Positions 41,576 to 52,871 of a stretch of 64,000 bases of DNA are shown here, one piece after another; the stretch's first letter is position 1, and every line of letters starts with the position of its first letter. Made by a program: the position numbers and the translations under genes. This DNA comes from Ramazzottius varieornatus. Taxonomy: Eukaryota > Tardigrada > Eutardigrada > Parachela > Ramazzottiidae. The notes beneath the pieces are model-generated. The model ran no database searches, was not told where the DNA came from, and saw nothing but the letters and a program-made list of their open reading frames with translations. The stretch covers positions 5,136,448 to 5,200,447 of the forward strand of contig BDGG01000002.1 in the NCBI GenBank assembly GCA_001949185.1. Direction: 5' to 3'.

Positions 41576-44500
41576 CTACTGATCTTCCAGTCCGTCGAAG
41601 TACTCAATGACGAACTTATTGAAGGCATGGCGGTCCAGAGCACCGTTGTTCTGCTCCCACAAGTGGTTTCCGAAGTGGTCCAGGCCGTACTCTGCCAGAT
41701 ACCAATCCAGCTCCTCTCGGCTCATCATCGGGCCGTCCGCCTTCGGAGGCTCACGGCGGCCTCGTCCACGTTGTTCCGAGGCCTCAGCTACTTGAACTTC
41801 CTCCCGAGCTTCCTCCTGAGCTACCTCCCCAGCTGGATTTCCGTTATTCTGCAAACCAACCTAATTTTCACACTTTCTCGAAATGAAGCGGACTATCTCT
41901 TGAAAAAAATGCCGTGGAAAGTCGTGTGGAGATAATTATGGGACGTCAAGTGAGCTGATAAAGGTCGCTATATCAAGTGGCGCACATTCATATTATTATC
42001 TGATGCAAATGTGCGTCACTTGGGAAAACGATCATGTTCAAGTCATTCGCCGACGTCCCATATGGGTATCTCCATATAAGAATGCGTCCGAATAATGTCT
42101 GACCAAACTATTCAGGAGATCGAAGTTTCTGCACCCTCAGGCCAAACTCACACGCGACTTCTACCTACACCAAGCAAGCGCTGATGAACTTAAGATCCAA
42201 AGCCAGGTTCCACTTCCGACCACAGTTTAGAGTTACAAAGGAAAACAGCAGAAAGCTGAAAACCTATGCGGTGCAAGGATGAAGGATCAATACGTACAAC
42301 GGTCTTGTACGCTGTGCGCGCTGATGTTTACTCCATTAACCAGATGCATCAAAGTGGTACGACTACGTGGACAGGAAGTGGACGCTGGTCCGCGTCTCCT
42401 GCTGAAGCGCGTTGCAAATAGGAAAGACTAGCCCTTAGCGCCCTGCATCTTTTGAGTTCAATTCAAAAGTGTCAAAAGTTTCAGCCAATCGTTGTGGTCT
42501 GACCACCGCGGCAAATCGAACCTTGAGGTGCTGCCTGATATTCCGCAAAACTTGATACCATAAACGACAGATTCGAAGCCAAAACACTTGGGATGCATTC
42601 TCATATGGAGTACACGATTCCCCTTCTTCTACGGAAATCATAGCCAAGGCGGTGCCAAGCACGGCCTCTTCGTATGATTTCGTGCAAAACGGACAAATTA
42701 AGCGGAAGATGTGAAACGGCCAAAACAGCTTGATATGTTTTACTAAATATCGAAAGGTACTCGTACCTTTGCAGTGGCGGCAGAAGAACTTCCAGGGTCG
42801 GTGGGTGCAGTCGGCTGCACTTGTTCCATCTCAATCGGCTCCTGGTTAGTTTGGCTGTTGCGCTTCTCTACTGAAGCGCGAGTCTTGGCCTCAACCTCAC
42901 CCAAAGTCTTTGACAAAGTCTCCATGGACTGTATAAATGCATTCGCGATGGTACTTGCCGCTGACAGGAACTTCGTCCCAATGTCCGAGTTGGGGCTATT
43001 ATCACCAAACATATCCGTCAAGTTTGTCCTCCTGTCGAACAATGCCGGCCGCAGCACATTACATTAATCGGCGATACATACCTGAAGATTTCCTGGCTTT
43101 CGACCGATCGCATAGCGTTCAAGTCCACAGGCAACTGGCTATTTCCGTTGATCGACACTGCTCGCTCAGGCGTTGCAGGAGGTCGAGAAGCGCCACCTTG
43201 ATCATTCTGCACTTCCTCGACTTTCACCTCCTCCTGTGGAAATGCCTCCGGTAGAGCGTTTCCCTGGATGCTAGCCGTGGGAATCGGAGCATCGGCAACG
43301 ATCGCTTCTTGCAGGCTCAATCCAGAGCCCACCGAATGGAACGAAGCTTGGAGCGACGGAGGGCTGTTGGGCAAGCTGAAGGATTGCACCAACGAGCTTC
43401 CGACCGAAACAGTCGAGGCGTTCATGGGAGTAGCCACCTGTGAGCCCGACATCGAGCGACTGGACGCCCACGACTTTAAGAGGGTGAAGTCATGCCCATC
43501 TTCTTCTTCGTCATCCGTTTCCACATACACCACCGAACCAGTCTCGTCCACCTCGTCAGTAGCGATGAACTGGTCCGTGCTGACCAAACTGGCACTGCTA
43601 CCGTTTCCAACTGAAACCAAACCACCAAATTTAGTCCATTATCACCCTGATCGTGATACGACGAAGATCAAACTCGACCAGACTGTTCGGCCTCAGTGGT
43701 AAGTAGTACTTACCAGTCTTGGCATCGTCAAGTTCCACGAAGGACGATCCAGGCGATGAAACTACGACCACACTGCTACCGGCGCTACCAGTGGGCTTCT
43801 TGCTCGGGGAAGCGGTGTGACCAGCTTCCATCTCAGCCAGCTCACGCTTCACCGCGTCAATCTTCGAGTTCACGCTCTCCAAGTTCTCGTCGTTCTGAGC
43901 TCGCAGAACTGCCAGAGCAGCTTGCAACTCCTGATCGGCAGTATCAACTCTTGATCGTGTCATTTCTTCGTGACTGAAAAGCCACATCTCATCAATACAA
44001 ACGTATCGCCCAGAAAAGCACCATCAAAACTCCACCACTTGTGTCACATTGTAAACTTATGATAATAATTTTTTTTTACTCGTCAGGTTGCTTGTAGCGA
44101 TCTTGCTCGCTCATCCGTGGGACCACGTGGAGACCTTTGAACCTTCCAAAGCCGGAAAAGCGAGAACCAGCCGACAGAACCTCCAAAGACTTCATCGAGC
44201 TCATACTTTCTGCGTAAGACGTGTTCTGCGACATCTGAGACAGTTTTTCATCAATCTGGCTTGCCAGCGTGGTGAATTTATCCTCGATGACACACAGGAG
44301 CTCCTTCTTGATCTACAGAAACACACAACACAAAACGAGAACTATGATCAACTGTCTACTGCTTGGCGGTCAGCGATCGTACCTGCGCAGCCCATTTTGG
44401 ACATTCCTCAAACGCCTACCAAACAGAACTGCACTTTACGAACTCCCTCATAAACCAATAGATATGTAAGGCAGCAAACGTTTTAGTACAGGCTAACCTG

Positions 44501-45305
44501 ACAATTTTCAGACGATTTCGGCATCACTGCTCCTTTCTGCACGGCCAACAACAGCGACTTTGGTTGTGACCCTTCCTTGTTAGTATCGATCTTCTCCAAA
44601 GCAGCGCTAGTTTTCGAGGGATACAGCACCACTTTCAAGACATCTTTGGTCTGACGGGCTTCTTCGACGGCCTGCAAAATACGAGAAAGTGATGTGAGTT
44701 CTTAGTTCTATTTGCACACTGGATAATAATAATCTTTCGATGGAATAACCAACTGGGTGATTAAAAGCTTACCGCCAGCACTTTGGCGAAGCTATGGGCA
44801 TCCTTGATCTCTACTCCCTGAAAGAAAACACAGGGTAAGCACTGGAGCTGCACCTCGATCGCATATTTCGGACTCCGAACACCCGATGACGATGCAAAAA
44901 AACAGCCAGAGGATGTTTTCCCATCGGCCATCACCGTCAATCAACAATCATAAAACTCTTTCTAACAAGGCTTTACCGTATCGCTGATGGAGTGCCCTTT
45001 CGGTATCAGATGAACTTCCACTGGAACAGCAGTGAGATCCGACAACTGAAACAAACAAAACGGATCAGAGCACTCCTAACTTAAGTGCCAACAGTACGAG
45101 ACGCTATTTTGCACATTATCACACTGATTCCTCTCTCAAAAGGATCGTTTTATCAGCTCTGCCTTCGCCAGTGCTTTCCCAAACACAAACTCACTTGTTT
45201 GATCCAGGTTTCATAGCTCGAGGTATCCAAGCTCGCGAGGAGTGTTCGTTCCTCGAACTTAACGATGGCCAGAACGTCCTTCAGATTTTCCGTCTTCCCC
45301 GACAT
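41576..45305 (-). CDS. uncharacterised protein, PB1-like N-terminus and LIR-like motif
   Basis: Nine exons close to 652 residues: 45305-45195, 45045-44977, 44817-44773, 44671-44498, 44312-44080, 43973-43714, 43610-43082, 43031-42767, 41848-41576. An in-frame TAG shortly before the ATG supports the start. Residues 1-110 alternate strand-like and helix-like segments (AIVKFEERTLLASL, VPVEVHLIPKG, HSFAKVLAAVEEAR, LKVVLYPS), reminiscent of PB1. A coiled-coil segment (QELQAALAVLRAQNDENLES) follows. Later an acidic run leads into GHDFTLLKSW, where FTLL fits the [FWY]xx[LIV] LIR rule. The C-terminal block EELDWYLAEYGLDHFGNHLW is compact but unknown to me. PB1 plus LIR would suggest a p62/NBR1-like autophagy receptor, but no ZZ, FW or recognisable UBA domain is present. 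Function is inference; the frame is reliable except the weak exon 5 donor (GTAAAA). Confidence 0.7.
41975..42060. repeat. GTGGCGCAC inverted-repeat element, copy E
   Basis: It is in the 918-bp last intron of the preceding gene. The arms AAGTGGCGCACATTC and CAAATGTGCGTCACTTG span about 47 bp, followed by the tail AACGATCATGTTCAAGTCAT and then CGCCGACGTCCCA. This is the best match to copy C and may extend to about 42115 (similar bases ending near ACTATT). Confidence 0.72.
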
Positions 45306-45533
45306 CCTCCAGCTTGCCAGCTATCAGTACAACTTGTTCAACACTTCCTACGGACGAAATACTTCAGTTCCTTCGAATCAAAAGAAAACCCACTAGACTC
45401 CAAGAATTGCACGTAGCCACATCGCTAATCAAAATTAATCATACGCGTATTGCGGCGGTGAACGTCGCAAAAACAGATATGACCTCATGATCACAGTGGG
45501 ATTCGAGTCATTCCTCCCGAATATGAGTCATAA

Positions 45534-45569
45534 CTCAGGCCCAGGGGTAGGCCTACCCCTGGGCCTGAG
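45534..45569. repeat. 36-bp perfect GC-rich palindrome
   Basis: Each half reads CTCAGGCCCAGGGGTAGG followed by its exact reverse complement, with no loop. All 36 bases pair; the next bases outward do not. It stands alone in intergenic DNA. Confidence 0.9.
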
Positions 45570-46069
45570 GGTCTGACTTGGCCTGGGAATGTAATTCTGT
45601 ATTCCAAAATCTATTGATTATTTAAAATACTTTTTTGAATCAGTCTTTTCAAATTGCCGTGCACGAGAACTACATTAAAATACAGGCTGAAAATTCCACA
45701 GGATCATTCGATAGCTACATTCGGCCTAAACAAGATTTCATGAAAGGATAGGTGTGGATTGTTTCCGAATCTGCCGACTTCTGAAACAAAAGAAGGAGCA
45801 CTTCCAGCATCGAAACTCAAATTGCAAATATTGAAAGGATGCCGGCCGGCGGCCAGCGAGATTTTCCAAATTCTGCTTCGAAGGACATTCAAGACTTACT
45901 GTCGGGAACACGGAAAAAGCACGACAAAACCAAGCGAATCAGTTGACTGATCGTCTGATTGAGCAGCATTTCCCGTTTTAATTTCAAATACACCTTGAGT
46001 GCATAGAACAGCTGCACTCCTGTATTTGAACCTGATTCATGCGTACGATTCCGTTCAGAAAAATAGATT

Positions 46070-46276
46070 ACGAGGATCAGAGATCTTGTTAGCTGATTTC
46101 TCCCGGTAGCGGAATGATCGAGAGGTAAGATCAGCTTTCTGGAAGGGCCCTTTGATAGTCCTTCCAGCTGTTTAAACATTCAAAGCCAATGTCGGCTCAA
46201 GTTGTTCTGCAGGAGGTTCACCATTTGGAAAGTCTTGGTGTCTATCGTTGGTGAAACAGAGCTTAGACTACGTTCA
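46070..46276. repeat. diverged repeat, partner of 51134-51335
   Basis: Shared blocks in the same order and strand include GAGGATCAGAGATC, GTAGCGG, ATGATCGA, AATGTCGG, AGGAGG and TGAAACAGAGCTTAG. The spacing is similar in both copies and the total is about 200 bp. Confidence 0.65.
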
Positions 46277-47355
46277 GCAAATAGTGAAATTCTGGAATAA
46301 TCCTGTTTTTCCAACTCCCATCCAACTCATCATGCCTATCACTCCTGTTCGAATCTTTTTGGTCAGTGGTTTTGCCTTGAAAGTTTTGCGATGTTCCCGG
46401 TGCTTGCTAACTGTTCCGTGATGAATGATACACGCACGATGGTTAATTAGGGGACAGTAAAAAAATTGGGACAGGCCTTTTCGCTACGGTAGCGGTGGTA
46501 CGGAAGCATGTACGTACACGACCGATTCACACTGTTTTACTTTCCAATATTTTTCTACGGTTAAAGTTCCATTTTACCGTCCTTTCCGGCTGTCTCACAA
46601 CTTTACTGTCCTTTAATTTCCCATCGAGCGTGTACAGAACAATGAAGTTATTAGAGGAAGCGTATAAATGTATACACGACCTGAAGGGTAAAACGTGGTT
46701 AGAGCGTGGTAACTGACGTGAGATATTTGCGGAAAAATTGAGCCGTGGTATCTGTACGATGTCGTACGATGTCTCAAGCACGGTCGGAGTGTGTAGTTAG
46801 AATCAACAAGCAAGGTAGACGTACGCAATTATGGACCGAGGCAGTGAAGTGCCACGCGGCACAACCTGAATCAGTACGAAAACGGAAAACTGTAGTCACG
46901 CCAGCAACCGCTACTGCCGCACCAGAAAGGCATTCTCGAGACCTGGAAGTCGGTGGATCGACTCATGTTCGCCTTATATTTTTATATTTATTACTAGTAT
47001 TAATTGCAATTCCAACCCCAATTATCGTTCCCGGTCTTCCCAGGCAGCCGTTGCCGGTCCTCGTGTTTGGGCGGGATTTTCCCGATGCTGTAATTCTGAA
47101 CTCGCTAGGGTGGGAATATTCCCGGCCTTAGTCCAGGTGCGCGAGTCAGCTGGAAAACGCCGCGGCAAGGTTCAGTAGAGCACGGAACCTGGCCGCGTGC
47201 ACCGTACCGGACTGCAGCTGTGCTGTGCTGCAGCACAGCTCCAGTGCGGAAATCGACGAGATTTGTGCAGCACAGCAAAGCATGAAGCCGAAGACTGCCG
47301 CACAGATCCACGGACCAAAATTTAACAAAATTGGTACTTTTGGGTATTCGAGTTT

Positions 47356-49740
47356 CACGAGGGGATTTAGCCAATGCTTCAGTGTTATTTCACAAACTGA
47401 AACCACAGAGAGTTAGAGGAGAGTTTCCTCTATTGACTGGGATGAACCAGGCCGGCAGAAAAAATCCTGGGAGGCACAACAGGAAGCGGAAGTGACGTCA
47501 GAATCTGGGCGGAACTTGGGCATCAGCAAAGTTGACATCGGCATTACTCAAGTGCTTTGATTGTCTGCTGGCTGATTCGCTATTTGATTGGTCTGTAGCA
47601 CTATATGGGTGGAAGAGCAGCTGATCACCAAAGTTTTGATTGTTGTGTCAAACTTCGTTCTCTTTTCTCGTTTTCTCTCCTCCAGTTATCGCTGGCATGG
47701 ATTCTATTAACCCCTTGAACATCTCAAAGCTTCTGGAGATGGACTATGAACATGATTTTCAACCCAACGACTCTCCAAGTGACCATGACAAGTTGCTCAA
47801 GGTATGGTATCAAAGGTATGGTAGGCTTGTTGATAAGGTATACGCTTGAAGCCCATCCGAATCCATCATTCGCTTGCAGACTTTCTGGATATTCACATCA
47901 ACCAAGCTGGAAGTCCGATCTTGGCCATCGAGGACAATCTTCAGTACGAACTACAGATCAGTTTGCCGACGTTCGAAGAGTTCGAAAAGTCTGTCGCAAA
48001 AAACAACCTGTTGACTGGACATCGCGAAGCTGATTTTGAGCCAACCCCAAACGATCGCCTTGGAGAACTTGACTCAAGCGCAACTGAACCTTCTTCGCAT
48101 GAGCTGTTTGTGCCTACAATTCCCGATCCAAAAGTGCCGTCGAGGCAAGCAGCTGATCTGGATTACAAGAAACGTGCCGTACGATTCTGGAGTAATGCCA
48201 TCACAAAGAAGCGACGTAGTCTGTCAAGTGTTCAAGTCTTATTCAAGAAAGTTACCAGTGTGCGTCAGCTCAATGAATAGGAGCGGCAGGTAGAAGACGG
48301 TGGTTCGCGTATCGATAAGCTGACAGCGTTACGACTGGAGACTGGAAGACAGTTCTTTCTTGCCAAGCAGAAGCCTCACGTAGTGAAGGACATAGACATT
48401 CGGCGATGGGCTGTCACCGCGAATCGCGAGATCGACCTTCCTGGTTTTGTAGCGTCGTCATATTGGGTTAGCAGATCTAAGCGGTAAGTGCCATATCGTG
48501 TTCTTATTTTATTTGGTGGCAGGAACGCCTGAGTGAACCTTCTGTTGTCAATATTCCTCAACGGATTAATTTGCGGTTTAGGTACCACGGTATCTGCGAC
48601 CGCAAAATCACCAAGTTCGTGACAGAAAAGTATCTGCAGGAAGAACCAGATAGAAAGAAGAGTGCCGCCGAATGCGTTGCTCTCGTCGGATCAAGGATTC
48701 AAGCATATGGACTGGACTGCCTCTGGAACGCTGATCAGTCTGGATTCGAATACGAGATGAGGCCAGGTCGGACTTTGGATTTGGTGGGCGCAAAGCACGT
48801 TCTTGCTCTCACTCGGTCTGAGAGTTCCATGACTCACAGTTGCACTGTGATGATATGTGTCTCACCAGGTGCTCGAAAGTATCTTGCCGTTCTTTTCATT
48901 ACACTGCAGGAAGATAAAGGTGTCTTCGAGCCGATCGTGAAAAGAACGATGTTTAGAGCGAGCAACCTTCACGTTACCGCATCAACATCCGGCAAAATGA
49001 CAAAGGAGCTTTCGTCGGATGGTGCGAAAAGGTCTTCTTCCCACAAATGGACGGACATTGCTTGTTCCTGGCAGATTCTTGGCCGACGTTTGCCGATCAA
49101 GAAGCTGTAGAGGAACTCACGCCAGAGGAACTGGAGTACGAGATGATCGCGATTCCTCCTAAACTCACCGGCCAGATCCTGCCTCTAGATGTGCTGTGTT
49201 TTCAGATGTACAAAGGATACTTTCGAAAGGTGTCAAATTAGATATTTCTGAACGATCAGCCTGTACAGGTTCACCATCGGAACGTTATTCTCAAGCTGCA
49301 TTCGCTGAGCTATCAGCAGTTCAGTTCTTGTAGGTTTGAGAATCTCATCGCACAAGCCTGGCATTTGTCTGGATATATTGACAGGTCTTACAAGTACGTA
49401 AATCCTGCGGAAATTTGTGTTGATGGACTAGTTGGTCCTCGTGACCGTGTTGACTGTAACCGCTCGTTGCTGTTGAAGTGTGGCTGGTGTAAGGCTGCAT
49501 TGTGCTTCAATCATTTTTACGAGAGATATCATTTCTGTAAAACTTATGTTCCTTGATGGTCTCTATCTTTACCATGTTCCGCCCAGATTCTGACGTCACT
49601 TCCGCTTCCTGTTGTGTCTTCCAGGATTTTTTTCTGCCGGCCTCGTTCATCCCAGTCGATAGAGAAAACTCTCCTCTACCTCTCTGTCGTTTCAGTTTGT
49701 GAAATAAGACTGGAGCATTAGCTAAATCCCTTCGTCAGGT
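47356..49740 (+). mobile_element. degenerate pogo/Tigger-like DNA transposon
   Basis: Terminal inverted repeats of about 160 bp flank a decayed transposase: left 47356-47515, right 49576-49740. Shared segments in inverted orientation include TTATTTCACAAACTGAAAC, GGCCGGCAGAAAAAA and CAGGAAGCGGAAGTGACGTC. The inner 90 bases are nearly identical and identity falls off outwards, so the true outer ends and target duplication are unclear. A pogo-type TA duplication was not identified. Total visible length is about 2.4 kb. Confidence 0.8.
47697..49556 (+). pseudogene. broken pogo/Tigger-type DDE transposase
   Basis: Begins at ATG 47697 (MDSINPLNISKLLEMDYEH), splices near 47800 to about 47879, and runs on. 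An in-frame TAG at 48278-48280 sits where the frame otherwise continues ERQVEDGGSRIDKL. A CENP-B/Tc5-type helix-turn-helix follows (FVASSYWVSRSKR, then YHGICDRKITKFV). The DDE core has NADQSGF (first Asp), FLADSWPTFAD (second) in another frame after a single-base shift near 49005, and GQILPLDV (third). The nonsense codon and frameshift mean no intact transposase. In this superfamily the enzyme cuts at the terminal repeats and pastes into TA. Confidence 0.8.
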
Positions 49741-51316
49741 ATCTGAGTTTTGCCGTACCGTATGGCCACGTTTTCCCGGTGGACTACCCATTTTGCCGAC
49801 AATACTATAAGATAAGTCAGTACATCAGCGTACAGCGCAGTTGCAATAGGTCCATGTGCATCTGCAGCGCTGCTGCCTAGCCACTGAGCATGAAAGTTGT
49901 GCAGCACAGCGCAGCGTACAGCGACCTGGTAGCGTGCGCAGCAGTGTTGCCGCGTAATTTTGAACTAGTTTAGAACTTGGCGCTCCGGTCCTGCGATTGT
50001 TCGGTTCACTGTTCGTCCAACCAGTCTTCGAACAACGTCGGTCCAGGTCCGGACCTACGAGCAACCACTCTGGCATCCAAATTGACCCAAAGCAGCCTTC
50101 AGGGAAGAGTTGCTGGAAATTCTCCATCTCCTAAATAAATCTGCGGTTGCCTCAAGTCGACTACTTCCTCTTTACCACGCAGTGCAAATTTTCGTCAACC
50201 AAGCAGTCTTGTAGTTGTGCAGCGTTCGAGTGCATCTAATCAAGTCAAATGGTGACGGAACCGCTGTTTTTACGTGCGTGTCGTCATGTTCTGATGCTCA
50301 CTGCACACCTGCGTTCGACACCTATCCGTCATTAGCCCAATTCGCGAAAAACTGAAATTTTCGAGCAAGTCTACTTCAGGGTCCACCGAGACCACCCAGG
50401 GGCGTCCTCCCAAAGTGTTTTGTTATTTTTTTCCCAAACAGTGATGAGCTGCTGAATGTTGCCTTTCTGGAGCGTGAAACACGGGATCAAGCGGTTGATT
50501 GATTGCGTTCCCCTGAGAAGTAGGCAGGGCGATAATTATGGCCTTGGGCGTCATATTGAATGCCACACAGTACGTAATGTTATGTCATTCATATATAGCT
50601 AAACTCAAAACAAGTGTTTTAGTCAATCAAGGAACGAAAACAACGGAAGAACACTTGTCGACTTACTCTCACATGTATGATGTACCACACGAACAACGGC
50701 GGTAAAAGCAGCATCAGATGCCTTGAAACGAGTTGCTCCGCAGTGGGAGTCTGCGCCGCGTACGCAGCACTAACGTATATGGTGGAGTTTGTAATGACTC
50801 AAAAACAGCATTTCACGCTTTGAGCGTTTTGGCAAGCCATGTCAAAGTGGAGGCCATATCTAGCAGCTCGTCAGCAGTGTTATTTTAATGATTGTAATGG
50901 ATAATTTAAAATGTTCGAAAATCGGCCGTTTTGAATTGTACTATGACAATTAAAATTGGCAAACTCAGCCAACGGATTTTACTGTATAGTAAAACTATAG
51001 TAAAATTGGCTGGATGGTGGGATAGTAAAACAGATACGTCATACGCGTGANNNNNNNNNNNNNNNNNNNNNNNNNNNNNNNNNNNNNNNNNNNNNNNNNN
51101 ATTCACGCGTACGACTGTGTGGAGGATCGTACATACTGAGGATCAGAGATCCTATCAGTTGATCTTCGCCCGTAGCGGGATGATCGAAAGCTGATTTCAA
51201 CTTTGTAAAACGGCTAATTTGACCCGCCTCGCGAACTAAGAGCTATGGCCGTAAAAGAATCCATAAAAAATGTCGGATGGGTTGGCCAGGAGGCTAAAAG
51301 TACCACACATCGGTAG
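49741..51316. other. intergenic stretch with assembly gap
   Basis: No supported gene. It holds the right flank of the transposon, AT-rich sequence with small palindromes such as TTTTACTGTATAGTAAAAC near 50.97 kb, a 50-N gap and the upstream member of a repeat pair. Confidence 0.5.
51051..51100. other. assembly gap (50 N)
   Basis: Fifty unresolved bases; the round number suggests a placeholder. The flanks ATACGCGTGA and TTCACGCGTACG are inverted relative to each other, so the gap sits in the middle of an inverted repeat. Confidence 0.95.
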
Positions 51317-51335
51317 ATGAAACAGAGCTTAGTAA
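51134..51335. repeat. diverged repeat, partner of 46070-46276
   Basis: It is the second copy of the 200-bp repeat. It covers the upstream region and the first codons of the Egalitarian-like frame: the start codon in ATGAAACAGAGCTTAG is GTG in the other copy. Confidence 0.65.
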
Positions 51336-52411
51336 GTTCCAAATTTCCAATACTGTTTCCAAAAACAATCAAATCTGAAATTCATGAATTCGAATCTCTT
51401 GGAGAAATTAGCCTCCCATGGTTTCTGCCTGCATTAGGTCCGACATTCCTCTTGGAAGACTGCGCTCCGAAGGCGTCATCGATCATTGTCGAAACTCCGA
51501 ACTCCGGAGAAGTAACGACACTACCGGAAGCTCCGAGGACGTTGACGCCAGTGTGCGATGCTGCTGATATCCCTCTTATCAGGCATCTGTATACCGGAAT
51601 TGTTAGGATGGCTCGCGTGATGGACACGAACGACGGAAACGGAGACTTCAGCATGCTAAAGGACAATGGAAAGAAGAAGCGAGTTTTTCTGTGCAATCGA
51701 ATGGACGAAGCCGAGCTTGGACAAGTCTACAAAGTGATCAATCGCCAGTCAACCATCGGTCTGGCTCTCACCTTCGATCTGAAGAATCTGGAAGCGGGAC
51801 TGCAGAATCTCACCTACATCATCGTTTCTACGCTAGACCCGTCTCACATGACGTACGTTTTTGACTGCGTCAGTCTGGATCCGATCGAAATCCTCGCGGA
51901 CCTGAAAACCGTCTTGACCAATCCACACATAACGAAGGTGGTGAATGACTTGTACAACTCCATGTACTACCTGTACCACCGGCATTACCTAGAAGTGCAG
52001 GATGTGATGGACATCCAGATCAGCCACCGTAGTCTGGTCCAAAAGCGAGAAAAGGGAACCGAATCTACGCAAGCTCAACCTTCGCTGGATGACATGATCC
52101 GTCTTTACGTTGACTGGAAGTTTGCCTGGCCGATTAAGTCTAAAAAGAAATTGAATCCCGTGGACTTATGGAGCAATCCAGATCCTCTTTGTGAAGTACA
52201 GATAGCTGATGCAGCGCTTCAGGGAATGTACTTGCTAGATATCTTTCAGGCACAACAGCAGATGATTCTGGCTAACACGGTTCAGCGCCTCGGACCAGAA
52301 GCCCGCGGAAAACTAAAGGTTCTAAGCGCTGGTCGGTTTTCTCAGCACCAGATGATTAACTGTTATCTAACCAAAAGTTTGCATGTAGGATCTGTCGAAC
52401 AAACTAGCTGA
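51317..52411 (+). CDS. Egalitarian/EXD1-like protein with degenerate 3'-5' exonuclease domain
   Basis: A single open exon of 364 residues with an in-frame TAG directly before the ATG. From about residue 145 it follows the DEDDy exonuclease pattern: IGLALTFDLKNLE (strand with the DxE site), YVFDCVSLDP, LTNPHITKVVNDLYNS, VQDVMDIQISHRSL, SLDDMIRLYVDW, then IADAALQGMYLLDIF. Key positions look altered: DxE reads DLK, and the usual HDCRxD reads NDLYNS. That suggests RNA or protein binding without nuclease activity. Loss of activity is known for EXD1. Egalitarian links mRNA cargo to dynein and EXD1 acts in the piRNA pathway; which of the two this is, I cannot tell. The first residues come from a repeat copy, so the annotated N-terminus is less certain. 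Confidence 0.65.
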   Translation: MKQSLVSSKFPILFPKTIKSEIHEFESLGEISLPWFLPALGPTFLLEDCAPKASSIIVETPNSGEVTTLPEAPRTLTPVCDAADIPLIRHLYTGIVRMARVMDTNDGNGDFSMLKDNGKKKRVFLCNRMDEAELGQVYKVINRQSTIGLALTFDLKNLEAGLQNLTYIIVSTLDPSHMTYVFDCVSLDPIEILADLKTVLTNPHITKVVNDLYNSMYYLYHRHYLEVQDVMDIQISHRSLVQKREKGTESTQAQPSLDDMIRLYVDWKFAWPIKSKKKLNPVDLWSNPDPLCEVQIADAALQGMYLLDIFQAQQQMILANTVQRLGPEARGKLKVLSAGRFSQHQMINCYLTKSLHVGSVEQTS

Positions 52412-52871
52412 TGTTTCCACGTCCGCCAAGGTTCCTGGTTAGACGGTCAAGTTCTTGAAACAACTTCTCCGCCGATCGAAGAGGAAAATGGATTTGCCAT
52501 GTGCTGCTACAGAAAACATGCCTTTTTTAGAGTAGAGGACCGATGCTTTCTTCCAAGCAAAGATTTCGAATTTTTCTCCGCCGTGCGATAGAAAATTTCG
52601 AATTTTCAGTCTGTTTCTGTTACGAGTTGCTCGTTTTGTTTTCCTGTACGTAGGCAGAATTCCACTGCCCAGTGCCGTTTGTCCTCACACATCGAGTGAA
52701 CACCCTCAACATTGCAGAGCGATGTTGATATCTTTCACACTAGAAAAATCTCAACCACAGTACAGAAATTCCACGGCAGTCTATCATGTTTATGTACATT
52801 AGTCTAGACCCCGAATTCGGTAGGCACAACTTCCAAGTACCGAAACCATTCCCGCACTTCGCTCCCGGTTG
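52412..52871. other. convergent intergenic region
   Basis: This stretch is the 3' flank of the Egalitarian-like gene and of MRPL43. It contains no recognisable gene or polyadenylation consensus. Confidence 0.45.

Larger units (their letters stand above)
45306..47355. other. repeat-containing intergenic stretch
   Basis: No supported gene. It holds a 36-bp perfect palindrome (45534-45569) and a diverged copy of the sequence found upstream of the 51.3-kb gene (46070-46276). An open frame at 46745-47131 has no recognisable features. The part closest to 47356 may be an outer portion of the pogo-like element, since weak inverted similarity to 49741-49990 continues there. Confidence 0.45.

Noticed and set aside
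44076-44080. TAA stop ending the PB1-like protein early at exon 5
   Set aside because: A GTAAAA donor at the same place joins in phase to the next exon and the remaining exons complete one frame. The donor is weak, so an early-stop isoform remains possible.
46745-47131. 128-codon + strand ORF with a hydrophobic segment
   Set aside because: No family similarity, and it lies in repeat-rich DNA beside a transposon.
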